The position numbers were made by a program, and so were the translations under genes. Shown here piece after piece: positions 1 to 12,616 of a stretch of 64,000 bases of DNA. The notes below the pieces were generated by a model. That model saw only the letters and a program-made list of their open reading frames with translations, was not told the origin of the DNA and did not search any database. The number at the start of each line of letters is the position of its first letter. Position 1 is the first letter of the stretch. Where the stretch lies: contig RCSZ01000001.1 in NCBI GenBank assembly GCA_014898425.1, positions 2,418,001-2,482,000 of the forward strand, in the 5' to 3' direction. The stretch is from Botryotinia globosa (Eukaryota > Ascomycota > Leotiomycetes > Helotiales > Sclerotiniaceae).

Positions 1-26
1 GTCCGGAAGAGCGTGCTGCTAGGTAG

Positions 27-1172
27 GCTTACATCTACAATTATGTGGAGTATCTCGCATTCGCTAACTGTATCGGCAGGCGTCGCATATGGATGAGCTC
101 ACGTGTTCTTGATTTGCTATGCAGCTCCATTCTTGCACGTCCTAGTAGCATACCGTCAATAGAAAGAGACGAATACGAGATAGATAGCTCAAATCCTGAA
201 GATATGGACCATCGAACACTGGCTCTTTATGCAACCTACGAATCTTCATCTATCATCGAAACCATCGTACACAAGTTTGCCAAATCTAGTCGCGTCGACG
301 TGCAGTCCGCCGATACTTATCTCCAGATGCTGCGAGAATGGAGTCAGGCCCTACCTTCAGCACTTCGCAGCGTTCCTGACCCCACCTTCGAAGGTGACTA
401 TTGTGAGACTACGATTGGCAATATCCACGTTTCATGCACTTATTATGTAGGCATCATGATGGTAACACGACAATTCCTCATTTCACATATTATGTTTCAA
501 CTACGGAGGAATAGTTCCAGCAAATCTAAGAGAACCAACGAGGTACCCCCAATAAGTCCTAGTGAAAGGGAGAAAATTGTTCAATTCTCGGATGCTTGTG
601 TACAATCTGCGCATTTGATGGTGGAGCTATCGTACGAAGCATTTCTCGGTAATGTCCTGCTTGACAATATGTGTATTCTTAAAGCTTGGCTTTTTTCCGC
701 TGGACTTGTACTCGGCTTCTCCCTCCTCGTAGAAGGCGAAGCTCCGACTCACATTCATAGATCTTTCGATCACGCTTGTACCGTGCTTAAGAAGCTTGCC
801 CGTTTAAGTCCCCAGGCAGAACAATACCATGATATCCTTCTTCGGTTCAGCACAGCGATCAATCTGTATCGGCAACAACTGCTAAAAGCCCAAGAGAACA
901 GTAACAATGTATACGTTGAGAAGCTAATGACTATCGGGCCATTCAACCGAGAGTCTCGCGAAAGTCAATCTAGTACTGAATTCCAGTCACCATCGCAGCC
1001 AGTGTTTACGAATGATCAGACAATTCCAGGAGGAATGGGAGCGCAGGGTGACTTAGCAGAGATGTATGCTACTGATTTCTTTGGGATCGAAAACGAAATT
1101 CAGATGTGCGATGCCCAGATTGGCTATGATACAGGGGTCGCAGCTGATTTGAGGTGGCTATGCTATGTATAG
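27..1172 (+). CDS. Zn2Cys6-type transcription factor, C-terminal part (5' end outside window)
   Basis: The reading frame enters from an apparent intron acceptor (TAG at 24-26) and stays open to a TAG at 1170. It begins near an RRRIW...SSRVLDLL...LARPSSIP segment, which matches the core of the fungal-specific transcription factor domain (the 'RRRvWW..y.lDr..s..lGRP..I' signature of the middle homology region). This domain normally follows a Zn2Cys6 DNA-binding domain, which would lie upstream of the window, so the gene is partial. The remaining roughly 380 residues are mostly helical, with a hydrophilic Ser/Gln-rich tail. A nuclear regulator is the family expectation; the target genes cannot be read from the sequence. 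The family call is fairly safe. The exact first base of this exon is inferred from the splice signal. Confidence 0.75.
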   Translation, partial: AYIYNYVEYLAFANCIGRRRIWMSSRVLDLLCSSILARPSSIPSIERDEYEIDSSNPEDMDHRTLALYATYESSSIIETIVHKFAKSSRVDVQSADTYLQMLREWSQALPSALRSVPDPTFEGDYCETTIGNIHVSCTYYVGIMMVTRQFLISHIMFQLRRNSSSKSKRTNEVPPISPSEREKIVQFSDACVQSAHLMVELSYEAFLGNVLLDNMCILKAWLFSAGLVLGFSLLVEGEAPTHIHRSFDHACTVLKKLARLSPQAEQYHDILLRFSTAINLYRQQLLKAQENSNNVYVEKLMTIGPFNRESRESQSSTEFQSPSQPVFTNDQTIPGGMGAQGDLAEMYATDFFGIENEIQMCDAQIGYDTGVAADLRWLCYV

Positions 1173-1537
1173 CGGCCACTAGTCCAAATGCCTAAAAGGA
1201 GAAGACATAAAGCAAGCAGGGCTTGCTAGCAGACGAATTTCCCTCAATTTCGCTAAAGAATTTCCGATTCAAGATGGGCATTACAGTACTATCGATACAC
1301 AATTTCTAGTTTCCTTCTCTGCTTCATTTCAACGCACAAATGAAACTGTAATCTTTTTTGGGGGGCAATTGTCATGCCCTCTTTCTCAGTTTCACTCACA
1401 GACCGATCATTTCTCACGCATGCGAATTGAACATGAACATGAACATGAAAATATGCAAACATGCTTTTCACAGTCCTCTATATGTTAAATAGCTCATCTC
1501 ATCTGATCTCGTCTTATCACAACACGTCGCATTTCCC
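1173..1537. other. Intergenic gap with a short GAACAT repeat
   Basis: This gap lies between two convergent genes and holds both 3' ends. It contains three perfect tandem copies of GAACAT at 1429-1446. No gene was seen. Confidence 0.6.
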
Positions 1538-3375
1538 TCAACCAGGCAGACTTAGCTTCGGCAATTTCAACCTCCCTCCTTTCTCCTTGCCCGGGGCCCC
1601 CCAAACTTTCTCCAAGATTACCCTACTTTTCTCCTCTCGTATCGCTCTTTTCTTCCTCATCTGTACCCACAATGTCCCCGGCATCAACAACAAACTAATC
1701 AGCACCCATCCAATTAGCACCCCAAAATTCTGTCTCAATGTATTTTTTGTTCCATAAATGATCGCTCGCGCACCCATCATATCATGTCTCAAGGGCCACA
1801 CGATTCCCCACTTGTAAAAGTCGTTGAGCATTTCGGTGGGGTAGAACCCGGTGGTCACGTTTGAGATGACCCAGAAGACGAAGAAAACGGGCGTGAAAGG
1901 CATGCCGAGAATGTTATTGATGTTTTCGATCGTGAGACCGAAAGCCATCATGGAGATCCAGGAGAGCATCCAGTAGAGGGGATAGCCGGCTGGTCCAAAG
2001 TGGAGAGAGAACGGTATATGCCACATGCACGAGAGCGTTAGATAGAAGAGAGAGAGGAAGAGAAAGACGATAGGGAGGACGGCTAAGCGATAGATATAGT
2101 AGATGTTCATAGGAATTGTTCCCATGATTGTATCGCTGAGTTTGTCGAACATGAGAACTGAGAGAAAAGAAACAATGATAAGATCTAATTTCAGAAAGGT
2201 TAGTAAGATTTCTCTTTCTATTGTATAACAGGATTCATAAAGTTGTGGTGGATACGTACAAATCGTTCCAATCTCGGTCGCAGCTTCGGCTGTCTATATT
2301 CAAGCATTTTAGTATCGAAACAAGGATCAAGAAAAAGAAGTGAAGTAAAATGTTAACGAACCGATGGTATTGCCGGTGCCATATTGAACACCGTAAATCC
2401 TGCCGCAACAGGATTTCGAACTTGTCTCTGCAAAGCATTCATATCCGACCCATCTGTTCCCTGCAGAAAAGTGTTCTGCTTCTGCTTCGAGAATTCAAGT
2501 ACGAACTCGTTTAAAAAATCGAGTAACTTCGGGTATACCGCTCCTCCAATAACGAGTGCATTTCTAGCTTCCTCGTAGAAAACATGAATTGCACTATTTG
2601 GATCGTATAACTCATCCCCAATCTCATACGCATGATTCATGGCATTTGTAGCATTCTCCGTTATAACGATGCCCACCCAGAATTTCTGATCGTGCAAGGA
2701 CGCGCGAACATTATCCACGTTTCCATACGTGGAAGTTCCATCTTGATTCACGAACCCCAGCGAGTGATCATAATCTTTGGCTCGTGCCGCTGTCGCCATG
2801 TCCTGCAGATAATTGCCGATTTCCGAATGATCAAAATCGATAACTGCGATAGTTAAGACGGGTATGTTGTATTGTAATGAATGGTCACCCCCCCAGTATA
2901 TAGACATTGTGCCCATTATCGTAGTGACCAAAAGCACACAAAAGACCACAAACATCTTTATCCATAGTTTCCTGTTCTCTGCAAGGTGCGGCGACAAAGG
3001 ACCGGGCAACGGGTACTTGATTATATTCCTGTATTGGTTTCGGCTAGCGCCTGTTAGAGATTCTTCATCAGACTGGGGATCTCGGCGGCCCATTATCGAG
3101 GACCTAATGGTACTCCCCGGATATCGTCGGCCACTAGGTAACACACTGAGAGACCATTCTGTGGGAATAGCTTGCTCGTTTTCTCTAACTTTTCTCCTAT
3201 CGATAGTATCATCTGTTTCATTTCCCAACGCCAATGACTCCTCCGAAATGTAAAATGTCGAAAACGGTGGCATTCTTCTGGTTCTGGTGAGATAAAAGGG
3301 TCTCTTAGGATCGAGCCTAGAACGCGGAGGAAGTTGAAAAGGCATCTTGACTTTCAATTTATCCTTCTCCTCCAA
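1538..3375 (-). CDS. SNG1-like multispanning membrane protein (DUF3533)
   Basis: Exons on the minus strand are 3375-2362, 2293-2260 and 2157-1538, giving 555 residues in frame. The hydrophilic N-terminal tail of about 135 residues is followed by a transmembrane helix (FVVFCVLLVTTIMGTMSIYW) and then a long extracytoplasmic region containing IAVIDFDHSEIG and ATAARAKDYDHSLGF. The C-terminal exon carries several further hydrophobic helices. This layout is that of the DUF3533 family, which includes yeast Sng1, linked to nitrosoguanidine resistance and plasma-membrane lipid asymmetry. A membrane role is well supported; drug resistance is a family inference. The middle exon is only 34 nt. An alternative start is an in-frame ATG ten codons downstream. 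Confidence 0.85.
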
Positions 3376-4962
3376 CTCAGCTCAATTTTTCAACAACGTC
3401 CGGTTCGATTCGCAGCCGAATAGAGTCAGCCTAAAAAGTATATTCTGCAATCATACTGCAAGACAACATCCACGCAAGAATATGTCAAGAAGTTGTGTAT
3501 CTCGAGCTTCAGCAAGAGAGCTTGAACCATGCGGCGATCCTCATCTTTACATACATTACTTCCATCCAATTCGAAGTAGAAATATAAAAAGCCAAGTATG
3601 CAGGATCAAATGTCTTCATCCCGCACCCACTTATCAAATATTCCATAAATAGGTAAACGCGACAAGCCGAAGCCTGTTTTACATCTTATCGCATGAAAAG
3701 TATCGTATAGCATCAGAGTATATCAAGTCTCCTGATGCATGTCATCTGTACGGCTGATAATATATTTCCGCCATTTTTCCGCCTGTGGTGTAACGAATTA
3801 ACCGGAAGGATTTTTCCACCCACTAGGTTTCATCACGTCCCCGGTATGCAGAATCTCAACAAAAGAAACTTCGGTCGAATATCTTCAACCCGAACCATTT
3901 GCGCCAACAACATTTTCACCCATCACCCATTCCTTTCATCCTATCTGTTGGATAATCTGCACCCAAGAGTTTCGTAATTATCACTTATTCTCCGACATGC
4001 GGAGGTCCGAAATTTATCAACCTGTCAACGTGCTGACGCCACTTCACGAATCAATGTCAGCTCTCACCAGCAAAGGATATTGCTTTCAGCCCCTTCATAT
4101 CTCTTTCGATACACGTGGCAAATGAAGATACTATTCATAAATTCTCACTGCATTGTTTGTTCCGTCTATGCCGCTGGTTCCGATCGAGTATTTCGTTCCT
4201 GTTGTAGTTCACACTCGAATCCAAAATCTGGAATAAAAAATGTTACCGTATTTTTTGAATCCTTTTTTCTCATCTTCTCTGAAGATAATATTCACACCTA
4301 TACTTTTGTCTCATCGATCTAGAACGTGAAGTCCCGATATCTTCAACAGTGCATCACGAAAATTCACACATCCATACCCCAGTACCCCATTGTCGACCTG
4401 AACGCATGACATAAACAAGCTGTTTCAGATAAACGATGTTTGAACGGCTCAAAGTTACTCATTGGACAATAGTCTAGACACCGACTCGGGATTTCGGAAA
4501 TAGGCGCAAAGACGGAAGAAGACAAACAGAACGGCTGAAGAAATCTATCTATGTGGTGAGATTCGTATGCTCGCCGGACTCGGTCACTTGCGTATTATTC
4601 ATTTTGATATCGGCGTAGATTTGGTAGACACTACTCTTCTCCGAATTGCCATTGGTATCATGCTGCCATTATATATCTGATTAGGTATCCGAGTATACAT
4701 GTTCAGTCCTGAGTTGAAGTCAGCTTGTTATATCTCCAATACGAAACCTTGACATCAATATGTTGGCATTCTAATTTGGACCCCCTTGTTGACTTTATTC
4801 TCGGGATCTTGGAAAGTTTCGAGAACAGAGTCTTGTTGCACAGCAAAGACAAAAACATCATTGATTGTTATCAGGTAATATTCTAGACTAGAAAGAAAGG
4901 CTTTATCTCTAGCTTAAGGAGACTGAAGAACTGAAGAAGAAACTAAAGAGATAACTCGTGGT
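3376..4962. other. Intergenic region, no gene recognised
   Basis: This 1.6-kb stretch is upstream of the SNG1-like gene and downstream of the DUF4470 gene. Short open frames exist on both strands, but none has coding character, a convincing start or splice partners. Confidence 0.5.
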
Positions 4963-7900
4963 CTAAGATTTTGATAGCTCCGGTGGATCCATGGCTTCCA
5001 CATAAGAGACTGCCGACAACAACGGCAATGCGATCCTTGTAGCTTTCGTTTTAAACGGTGCAACCAGCGTGTCTTTTGGGTAATCCCCAACATCTTTTCC
5101 TTCACCACACTTACAGATCGGGGATACGTAAGGCTCGATAGAAAGAGGGGCTTGAGTACCTCGATACGCGCAGGATGAATCATGTTCCCAACCCCGTCGG
5201 CATGACTCTACCGCTGCAGGTATCATTTTCTTCCACAAAATGTGCCCATTGCGAGTAACTGAATAGCTTACCAAATGCAATAGTGCGGGCGGGGAAGGTC
5301 TTTGACCGAGAAAATCAGTAATGACCCAGCCGTCGAACACCAGTGAGCTTGTTTCACGGCTATGGCGAAGCCCATTCGAGACTAACAGCGAATCGCCAAC
5401 ATTTTCGCTCATGGTGGCCCCTTTGACGAAGACGCCACATAGCTTGGTTGTATTCATATGTACCATGATATCAACCAGTGTATATTTTAACTGGAGAAGA
5501 GCGCGTGGAAAATCATTGGTTGACGAATCATTGTCGCCAAATATGCGTTTCTCACGAGCGCTATAAATTTGATCGTCTACACGGTTCAACCAGTCTAGAT
5601 TACTACTTTTTACCCATGGAAGAGTAGAAAGATTGATTCGAGGGAGAGCCCAAATTGCCGGTTGATTGGATGGAGAGGTGATCAACGGGAAGGGATTCTG
5701 GTCATAACCGCCAGATTTCAGAGTTGGTGCCATAGGGACGTTGACTTCAATCCAAAGACTTTTTCTAGCAATCCTCGTTGTCGCTTTGGAACCATCTATC
5801 GGGTATGGAAAGATGAGTCGATGGCTGAATTCCCCGATATTCAAGAGTATAGTGCATGGAGTAATATCGGAAAGTGTAACAAGAGCAGCTTTTTGCAGTG
5901 CTTTAGTTTCCTCAGTTCCGTCTACGAAACGGTAGGTTGCCTGCAGCGCAACGGACTCATTAAGCTTGGTAGCCGCTATGGTGATTCCGCTCTCGGGGTT
6001 ATCAGATTGTTCAATTGATGGTTGCTCAGAGGCGATCTCTGGAGGGGGTTGTAAGCGGGACTTAGGAATTCCAGGGGGCACCTTGGAAACAGTCACTCGT
6101 TTTTTGTTCTTCCCGGACACCGAAGAGACTACCATCTCTGGTCCTAATTCCATCATGTAGCCTGCCCCATTCAAATCAATTGTGACGCATAGCCCAATAT
6201 GCCATTTCTTCCCTTTCACTATGTGACCAGGCACGGGAAACGAAATGATCAAGTCAGAATCACCAGCCCAGCCTTGTGGATCTTCGATGAAGTCTCCACA
6301 CAACTCAGGATCTGTTTGTGGCTTGAGAGTTCCAAAGAAAGCGTCTAGGGAAAAGAAAAGATCTTCTTCGCTGGTATTGGTTCTGAATATATAAGCATGA
6401 AGTATAGGATGAGGTGTAGAGTCTGGCTTGAGAAATATTTGGAGGTCGCCCCGAGGCACCACCATTGTGACAAAAGAATAATATGCAGTATCATAACCTC
6501 TGGTGCCAGGCACAAAATTGGAGATATCAATATGCGTAGAGATTTCCAAAACTGTTTTAGCCCCAATGTGAGAGACTGTATCAGCTGCAATTTTTTTCTG
6601 TAGACTTGTGCAGAAGGATACCCAATCAGTTGTGGTATTTTGCTTAATAAGATGCAGGATATTGACAAAACTCAATCGTGTATAACAATTCATTGCTTCA
6701 CTCCGTAAAGGTCGAACTCCTGGTGTGATGCGGTTTTTAAGGTTTTCAATCGAGAACATCTTCATGTATGTATCGAAGCATAATTGAGAGAGTTCATCTG
6801 CATCGACTTCAATTTTGATAGGCTGACTCGATGTGGAACAACAGTGATGGTCTCCAAATGATGGAAATCGCCAGGGTAGCCGTGTTCGATAGCGGTGGGA
6901 AGATGTCTGTTGGGTCATGTCCTCGCTATAATTGTTATAGGTAGTATAGCCCATGATTTGGCCGGACGGTGTGAGCCCAAACAACAGCGAAGCCAGATTG
7001 ACATCCATCAAGAGTGCAGCCTTCAAATTTTGCTTCAAATCATGACAAGAGATCCGCAAACTTTCAGTATATAGAACAGAGCTGAAAGTTCTAGAGAGAA
7101 GGGGCACTGTAGCGGGTAGAATATTGAGATGTCCATAGTAATCCACAATATTGGAAGTATCGATGACCTCGAAAGATAGGGGTAAAAGTGATGCACCGGG
7201 ACCATCCAACAACATTGGTTTCCCAGACCATGAATCTGCATAAAGACGGGTAACAACAGATGTGTTTCTTGACCGGCCACGAGATGCGAGCTCATAAGCA
7301 AAGGTCACTGCATCTCCCATATAGGCATTGATCAAAACAGAACCCGCGGCCGCGTATTGAGCAAAGGCTTTGCACCATTCCGCGAAATCTTCTTTTGCAG
7401 AATTTGCCAGGGCTTCCATACGTAGCTTTTCACTTAAGGGATTGTCAAATACCCGTGGAACGTGATATGCCGATAAAGGATCGCTGGTAAATGGAACGAC
7501 GAAATCCTCAGACATGGCTGATACCATGAAAGTTGGATTCAAAAGTCCCTTTCCCTCAAAGCCAAGAGCATTGAAGTCACCTTCGTTCCCAGCAACCACC
7601 CCTTTTTCCCAATAGCCCTTGAGCGCATCCCAACATGAATTGAAGCCTGCAAACCAGTGTACCCCTGCAGAGTAAGTCACACATGCTCCTTCACCTTGAG
7701 AGAACTTCTGGCGTATCTCTGAGAGGGTGTGTCGTCTAGGAGCCTCATATTCTTGCTGCTCTTCTGCACTCCTCTGGATAGCATACTTCTCCCAGATCCT
7801 TCGAACCCCCTCAAGAGTTTGCAAGCTAACAAAAGTAATGCTAGAATAGGGAGATTCTACCCAAGTCTCTGGCGATTTGGAGTAGGACAAAAGTTTTTCA

Positions 7901-8428
7901 GATTGGTCCTGTAAGAGCTTCAAATTGTCTTTGGGAATTTGATAATGATAAAACAGATTCCAAATTGCACCAATTCTCGTTCTATCGTGTGGTGATTGAG
8001 ATCCATACGATGCAGCATTATCGATGATGAGAGAGAACAAAATAATGTTGCGAGCTAGGTAAAGATCAATACTAACAAAACCCACCAAATTGCCACAGGA
8101 GCATCAATTACCTAAAATAGCTGGGTCGATATCACAACACACAAAACTAAACTTCTCATTGCCTGTGTAAGATAATGACAAATGGTTAGAAGCGTTTTGA
8201 TAATTGCAAATGAATGCGGGGTACATCACGATCGATCTTACCTGGCTTGTCTTCGCAGAACAACGAATATAAAATACTCCTGGGATCTCCACAGGCAAGA
8301 AGAAGTATGTCTGTAATCTCCCCATCAGATTTAGGAGCATGATATTCGAGAAGATTGACCGCCGGAGTATTTCCAATAGGGTAAAATATGTCTGTGTCCA
8401 GTGTAGGAACGATTGTAACGTTATGCAT
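4963..8428 (-). CDS. Large DUF4470-domain protein
   Basis: Exons on the minus strand are 8428-8242, 8162-8112 and 8054-4963, giving 1109 residues. Across the two introns the N-terminus reads FYPIGNTPAVNLLEYHAP, LLLACGDPRSILYSLF and FVCCDIDPAILARNIILFSLI. These are the hallmarks of DUF4470, a glycine-rich, methyltransferase-like fold (GCGDPR motif) found at the start of many fungal and animal proteins. The body of about 1000 residues is unrecognised, with a disordered Pro/Ser stretch in the middle. Near the end a Cys/His group (CRRGWEHDSSC...SPICKCGEG, about residues 1030-1065) could bind zinc. The start at 8428 is the only in-frame ATG ahead of the domain. Function is unknown; protein-modification or scaffold roles are guesses. 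Confidence 0.85.
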
Positions 8429-9222
8429 TATGGCAGCAAGATCATCTATGTCCAAGCAGATGATAACAAGTGTTGGTATTGTGATCTCTCGAAATATGTC
8501 AATAAAACGAATTGGTGGCTGACTCAAGTGCTCTTGTTCTTGTTGTCGTGTAGATAAGTACGCCTTGTTAAGATGCGGTATCAGAATATTTTTCTTGCTA
8601 AGCCGTTTGTGGATATTCTCCCTACAACATGCACGGCACTAAAAAGCCTCTTGTGCCATAAGGATATCCTTAATTTACTAGCAATTCACTATATCATCGA
8701 AAATAATCCCATCCCAAAATTGAAGTAAATCCTGATCCTGTCTACCTAGGATTCCCGAGGTCATCAGTAGCATAGTATCCTAAACGTGCATTTATAAGAC
8801 GATAGTTTTCCAATTGCTGCCCTGTTCTGAGTCCTTGTACCACGATACCCTATCTATACCGGAATTCCGGTATAAAGAAGTCAAAAGAGCGTATCCACAA
8901 TAGCCGTCTTGTTCGCTTGTCTGGCTGCCAAAATCTTCCAACGAAACCAACGAGTGACGGTTAGCGAGGACTGGATAGGCTAGAGTTCATAGTCAGGGGC
9001 ATGAGACGGAAATGATCTCCTCGCTTGGCTCAATGTTTTTGTTATTTTTAAAATCCAGTTCGCTTTAGAATGATTCTATTCATTTGAAAGCTAGGTATTG
9101 GCAATGTTTAAGGTCTGGATGATTGCAAGACTCTTCAAGCAAAATACTTATACATTGCGACTTCATCAAAGAAGCGACCGATAACTACTGCTCCCCAATG
9201 ACCTTTTATCCACAACACGCCT
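8429..9222. other. Intergenic region with a 20-bp palindrome
   Basis: This is the promoter side of the DUF4470 gene and the 3' side of TRAX. It contains the palindrome annotated separately at 8855-8874. No coding sequence was seen. Confidence 0.5.
8855..8874. promoter_or_regulatory. Perfect 20-bp palindrome with nested CGG/CCG half-sites
   Basis: The sequence TATACCGGAATTCCGGTATA equals its own reverse complement. It holds CGG-AATT-CCG, an inverted CGG pair of the kind bound by dimeric Zn2Cys6 factors. It lies about 430 bases upstream of the DUF4470 start codon. The structure is seen directly; binding is inference. Confidence 0.45.
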
Positions 9223-10215
9223 TTAATAACTCTCTACCGCACCCTTACTATCATCCGGAATATCCATAACCCATCCTTTAGGCCTCTCTCTTCCTCTCAC
9301 AATCATACCATAAACCGCCGTTTCTACCTTCTCCACACAAGTCCTCATGACCTCCATCTTCTTCTCTACATCTCTTCCCAATCCCACATTTCCACACCTA
9401 GTCGTATCCAGCTCTTCGAATCTCATTCTGATATCTCTCAAATCCGCTAGGATCGTCCTCTCCTCCTTTCCCGGCAACTCTCCATCCGTCGCCATTCTCG
9501 TAATGGCAAATCTCATCATCTCGCCTACCAGATCAAAGATTCCAAGAACATAATCATCGCCTGTAAGATTCACAGCTTCGGGCAAGGAAGCTTGAGCAGC
9601 ATCGAGAGGGACCAATTTCTGTTCAGTCAAGTAGTGGGAAAAGGACACAGCTTCCATGTATTCTTGAATACCCCCTGAAATCTGTCGTTGGTAGCGCCAA
9701 GAATTTATGCCCGCGAGATCAGGTGATATACCGACAAAGAGATCATTAATCGTAGCCAATCTCTCTGAAGTTTCCTTGGCAATTTTTTGCGGAAGAGGCT
9801 GATGGAGTTTTTGGACTCTGAAAATGTATGTTAACACGATGATTTATGATCTCATATAGGTACTAGGTCGGCGCTTTTTGAAATTTGTGCATACCTCTGC
9901 AACGCAAAAATTCTAGAAGAAAATAAAATTAGCCCAATCCAAAACCCTCACACGTAGCATCGCAAGAAAAAATCCCTACATCTTCTTGCTCCCGGCCGTG
10001 ATATCTCTACCCGCCTTGATAATCCTCTCTCTCCGATCATGATGTTCGTCCAATTCCGCCCTGAACCCCTCAAACATTGGCATGAAAGGACTTATCGACG
10101 CTCCCGTCTTTTCTTCTGATTCCTCAAACTTTCTCTCCGACTTCTCCTTGGAAGTACCATCATGTTGACGTTTAGTACCTGGCATATCTTCACTTTGTGC
10201 TTTAGATTCTTGCAT
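9223..10215 (-). CDS. Translin-associated factor X (TRAX)
   Basis: Exons on the minus strand are 10215-9980, 9912-9895 and 9817-9223, giving 282 residues. The N-terminal exon has FMPMFEGFRAELDEHHDRRE, the microexon supplies IIFALQR, and the last exon carries YQRQISGGIQEYMEAVSFSHYL and DYVLGIFDLVGEMMRFAI. These are typical of the translin superfamily and of TRAX in particular. TRAX pairs with translin to form the C3PO endoribonuclease, which trims small-RNA passenger strands and tRNA leaders. The charged Lys/Glu N-terminus fits TRAX. The middle exon is only 18 nt. An alternative start is the ATG at 10185. The gene is divergent from GPI14. The identification is strong; which activity it has in this fungus is unknown. 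Confidence 0.9.
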
Positions 10216-10689
10216 TGTACATCGAGAAGTAGGCCTGCACTGGTGCAGATTTATGAGGCATGCGGTGGTGGGTGGAGTTGGATGGTGAGGTAAGCAAACA
10301 GGGATATTTTGGGTGAGAGGATGGATGTGCGAGTAGTTCTCACAGTGGGGTGGATTTATCATATAAACACGTGCAGACTTCAATATCAAAAAGGAGCCCG
10401 AGATTATTTCTCACAGTTAAGTGGAAGTGACCACAGTCGAGGCAGTTTAATAATTGTCATGATTCCAATCACTACATAGAATTTCTCACCATCCCATCCT
10501 CTCGAATCTCGCCTTAGATTTGGAAGTCTCCCACCAATCTCTGCAAACTTCCCCACCCATTATCTCTCCCGTCCCGATTTCTCAGTTCCAACTCTTCGAA
10601 ATTTCACCAAGAGCGAGAACTGGAACTCTTTTCTCCCAAGTTACAGATGATCCAATTGAACCATCGGTTCAATCCACCTCACTAAAACC
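10216..10689. promoter_or_regulatory. Divergent promoter region between TRAX and GPI14
   Basis: This gap of about 470 bases separates the two divergent start codons and must hold both promoters. Pyrimidine-rich tracts lie just before the GPI14 ATG (10500-10680). No specific operator was recognised. Confidence 0.4.
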
Positions 10690-12055
10690 ATGGCCCTCTC
10701 AACCCGCACCCTCTTCACCCTCTCCATCCTCCTCCGCATAGTCCTCTTTTTCTACGGTCTCTACCAAGACGCGCACTCCCCCCTAAAATACACAGATATA
10801 GACTACCAAGTCTTCACCTCCGCATCTCTATATACCTCTCGCTCACTCTCTCCCTACACACGAGAAACCTACCGGTACACACCTCTCCTCGCCTGGCTCT
10901 TACTCCCCACCACATTTTCTCCCCAGTATCTCTGGTTCCACTTCGGCAAGATCTTATTCGCCGTGTGTGATATACTGGCTGGGTATCTACTCCATGTGAT
11001 ACTCGTCAGTCGGGGAATGGATGTTGGACGCGCGGGGAAGTACGCGGCGATCTGGTTGCTGAATCCGATGGTCGCGACGATTAGTACGCGCGGGAGTAGC
11101 GAGGGGATTCTGGGAGTGTTGGTCATAGGGCTATTGTGGGCGGTGTTGAAAAGAAGGATTGTGTTGGCCGGGATGTTATTGGGATTAGGAGTGCATTTCA
11201 AGATTTACCCGGTGGTGTATGGGATTAGCATTGTTTGGTTTTTAGATCGGGAGACGATTCCTGGTTCTGGAAGCAGGAATATCGGAGGGAAAGGAATGAA
11301 GAAGGGTAAAATGGATAGGCAGAGTGGAAATGGTGATATTCGGGGGAGGGTTATGGGGTTCATGAACCGGGAGAGGATTATGTTAGTGACGGCTAGTCTG
11401 GTGACCTTTATGGGACTTAATATCCTGATGTATTACATGTAAGGCGCTCTTCCTCACACTGCTCCAACCCCCGAAACTCTCACTAACAGACCCCTCCAGC
11501 TATGGGTACCCCTTCCTCCAACATACCTATCTCCACCATCTAACCCGCATCGACCACCGACACAATTTCTCGCCCTACAATACCCTCCTCTACCTGCGTT
11601 CCGCGTTCCCCTCCCCCTCCCCCCTCCCCTTAGAATCTCTAACTTTCATTCCTCAACTTCTCCTCTCCACTGTCCTCCTGCCCCTCGTCCTCTCCGAACA
11701 CGACTTGCCCACCACCATGCTAGCGCAAACCCTCACCTTTGTGACCTTCAACAAAGTAGTCACATCCCAGTATTTCCTCTGGTACACCTGTTTACTCCCT
11801 CTCTACCTCTCTACCCCCTCTTGTAGCCTCATCAAATCACCACGCAAGGGGATATTTGCTCTATTTTTGTGGGTTGCCACACAAGCATTTTGGTTACATC
11901 AAGCATTCGAGCTTGAATTTTTGGGTTTGAGCACTTTTGTACCCGGCTTATTCGTGGCGAGCCTCTTATTTTTCGCCACGAATGTCTGGATTTTGGGTGT
12001 CATTGTAAAGGATGTTGGTCGGGGAGCGGCTGCAGTTTCTGGGAAAGGAGTTTGA
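10690..12055 (+). CDS. GPI14: GPI mannosyltransferase 1 (PIG-M/Gpi14)
   Basis: Exons are 10690-11438 and 11500-12055, giving 434 residues. The start has a strong context (ACCATGG). The enzyme adds the first alpha-1,4-linked mannose of the GPI anchor on the lumenal side of the ER, using dolichol-phosphate-mannose. The N-terminal helix is followed by TDIDYQVF, whose D36-x-D38 is the lumenal DxD motif of the PIG-M family. YTRETYRYTPLLAWLL, a long series of hydrophobic helices, and HFKIYPVVYG and FNKVVTSQYFLWY are also family features. The length matches fungal Gpi14. A basic loop near residues 190-225 is longer than usual and Gly/Lys-rich. The identification is strong. Confidence 0.92.
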
Positions 12056-12616
12056 GTTTTGGGTCTTGGGTCTTGAGAGGGAAATTAGAAAGGAGGTTGA
12101 GGAATGAGACGGAGCCTGTTTACTAAGATGATACGTATCAATATGTGCATCAGATGAAGATGTACATGGAGAGTAGCCAGATTCCACACATCGGCCTGTA
12201 TATACATTCTCACACATCCATATCAGCAATCGATTAGCAATGATTCTGATGATTTTTACGTATGATCTACAGAGAGTTCTCTATGGATTTAGATAGGAAC
12301 GTCTCTCTTGCTGTAATTTGGAAATGTGAACTGAAACCACCGAATACACATAAAATACCCTTCCTTTGCTTCCAGGATTCGAGTCGAGAACGCCTGCTAA
12401 TGCCAGATGAAAAAAGTCCTAGCTCCAGTTCCATTCCCAGCCCATTGCCAAAGCCATATCCTCAACCAAGTCCCCTGCTCAAAATTGTTTTACAATACCC
12501 TTCTTCCCTTATACTCCGATGGAAAAGATGCTAGCAGTGAGACGATATCCTTCTTTAGCTAAGATTGCCCGCCATATGTGCAATGCGAATTTGTGACAAG
12601 ATGCGATATCATTCGT
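12056..12616. other. Convergent intergenic region
   Basis: This gap holds the 3' ends of GPI14 and the F-box gene. No open frame with coding character was seen. Confidence 0.5.
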
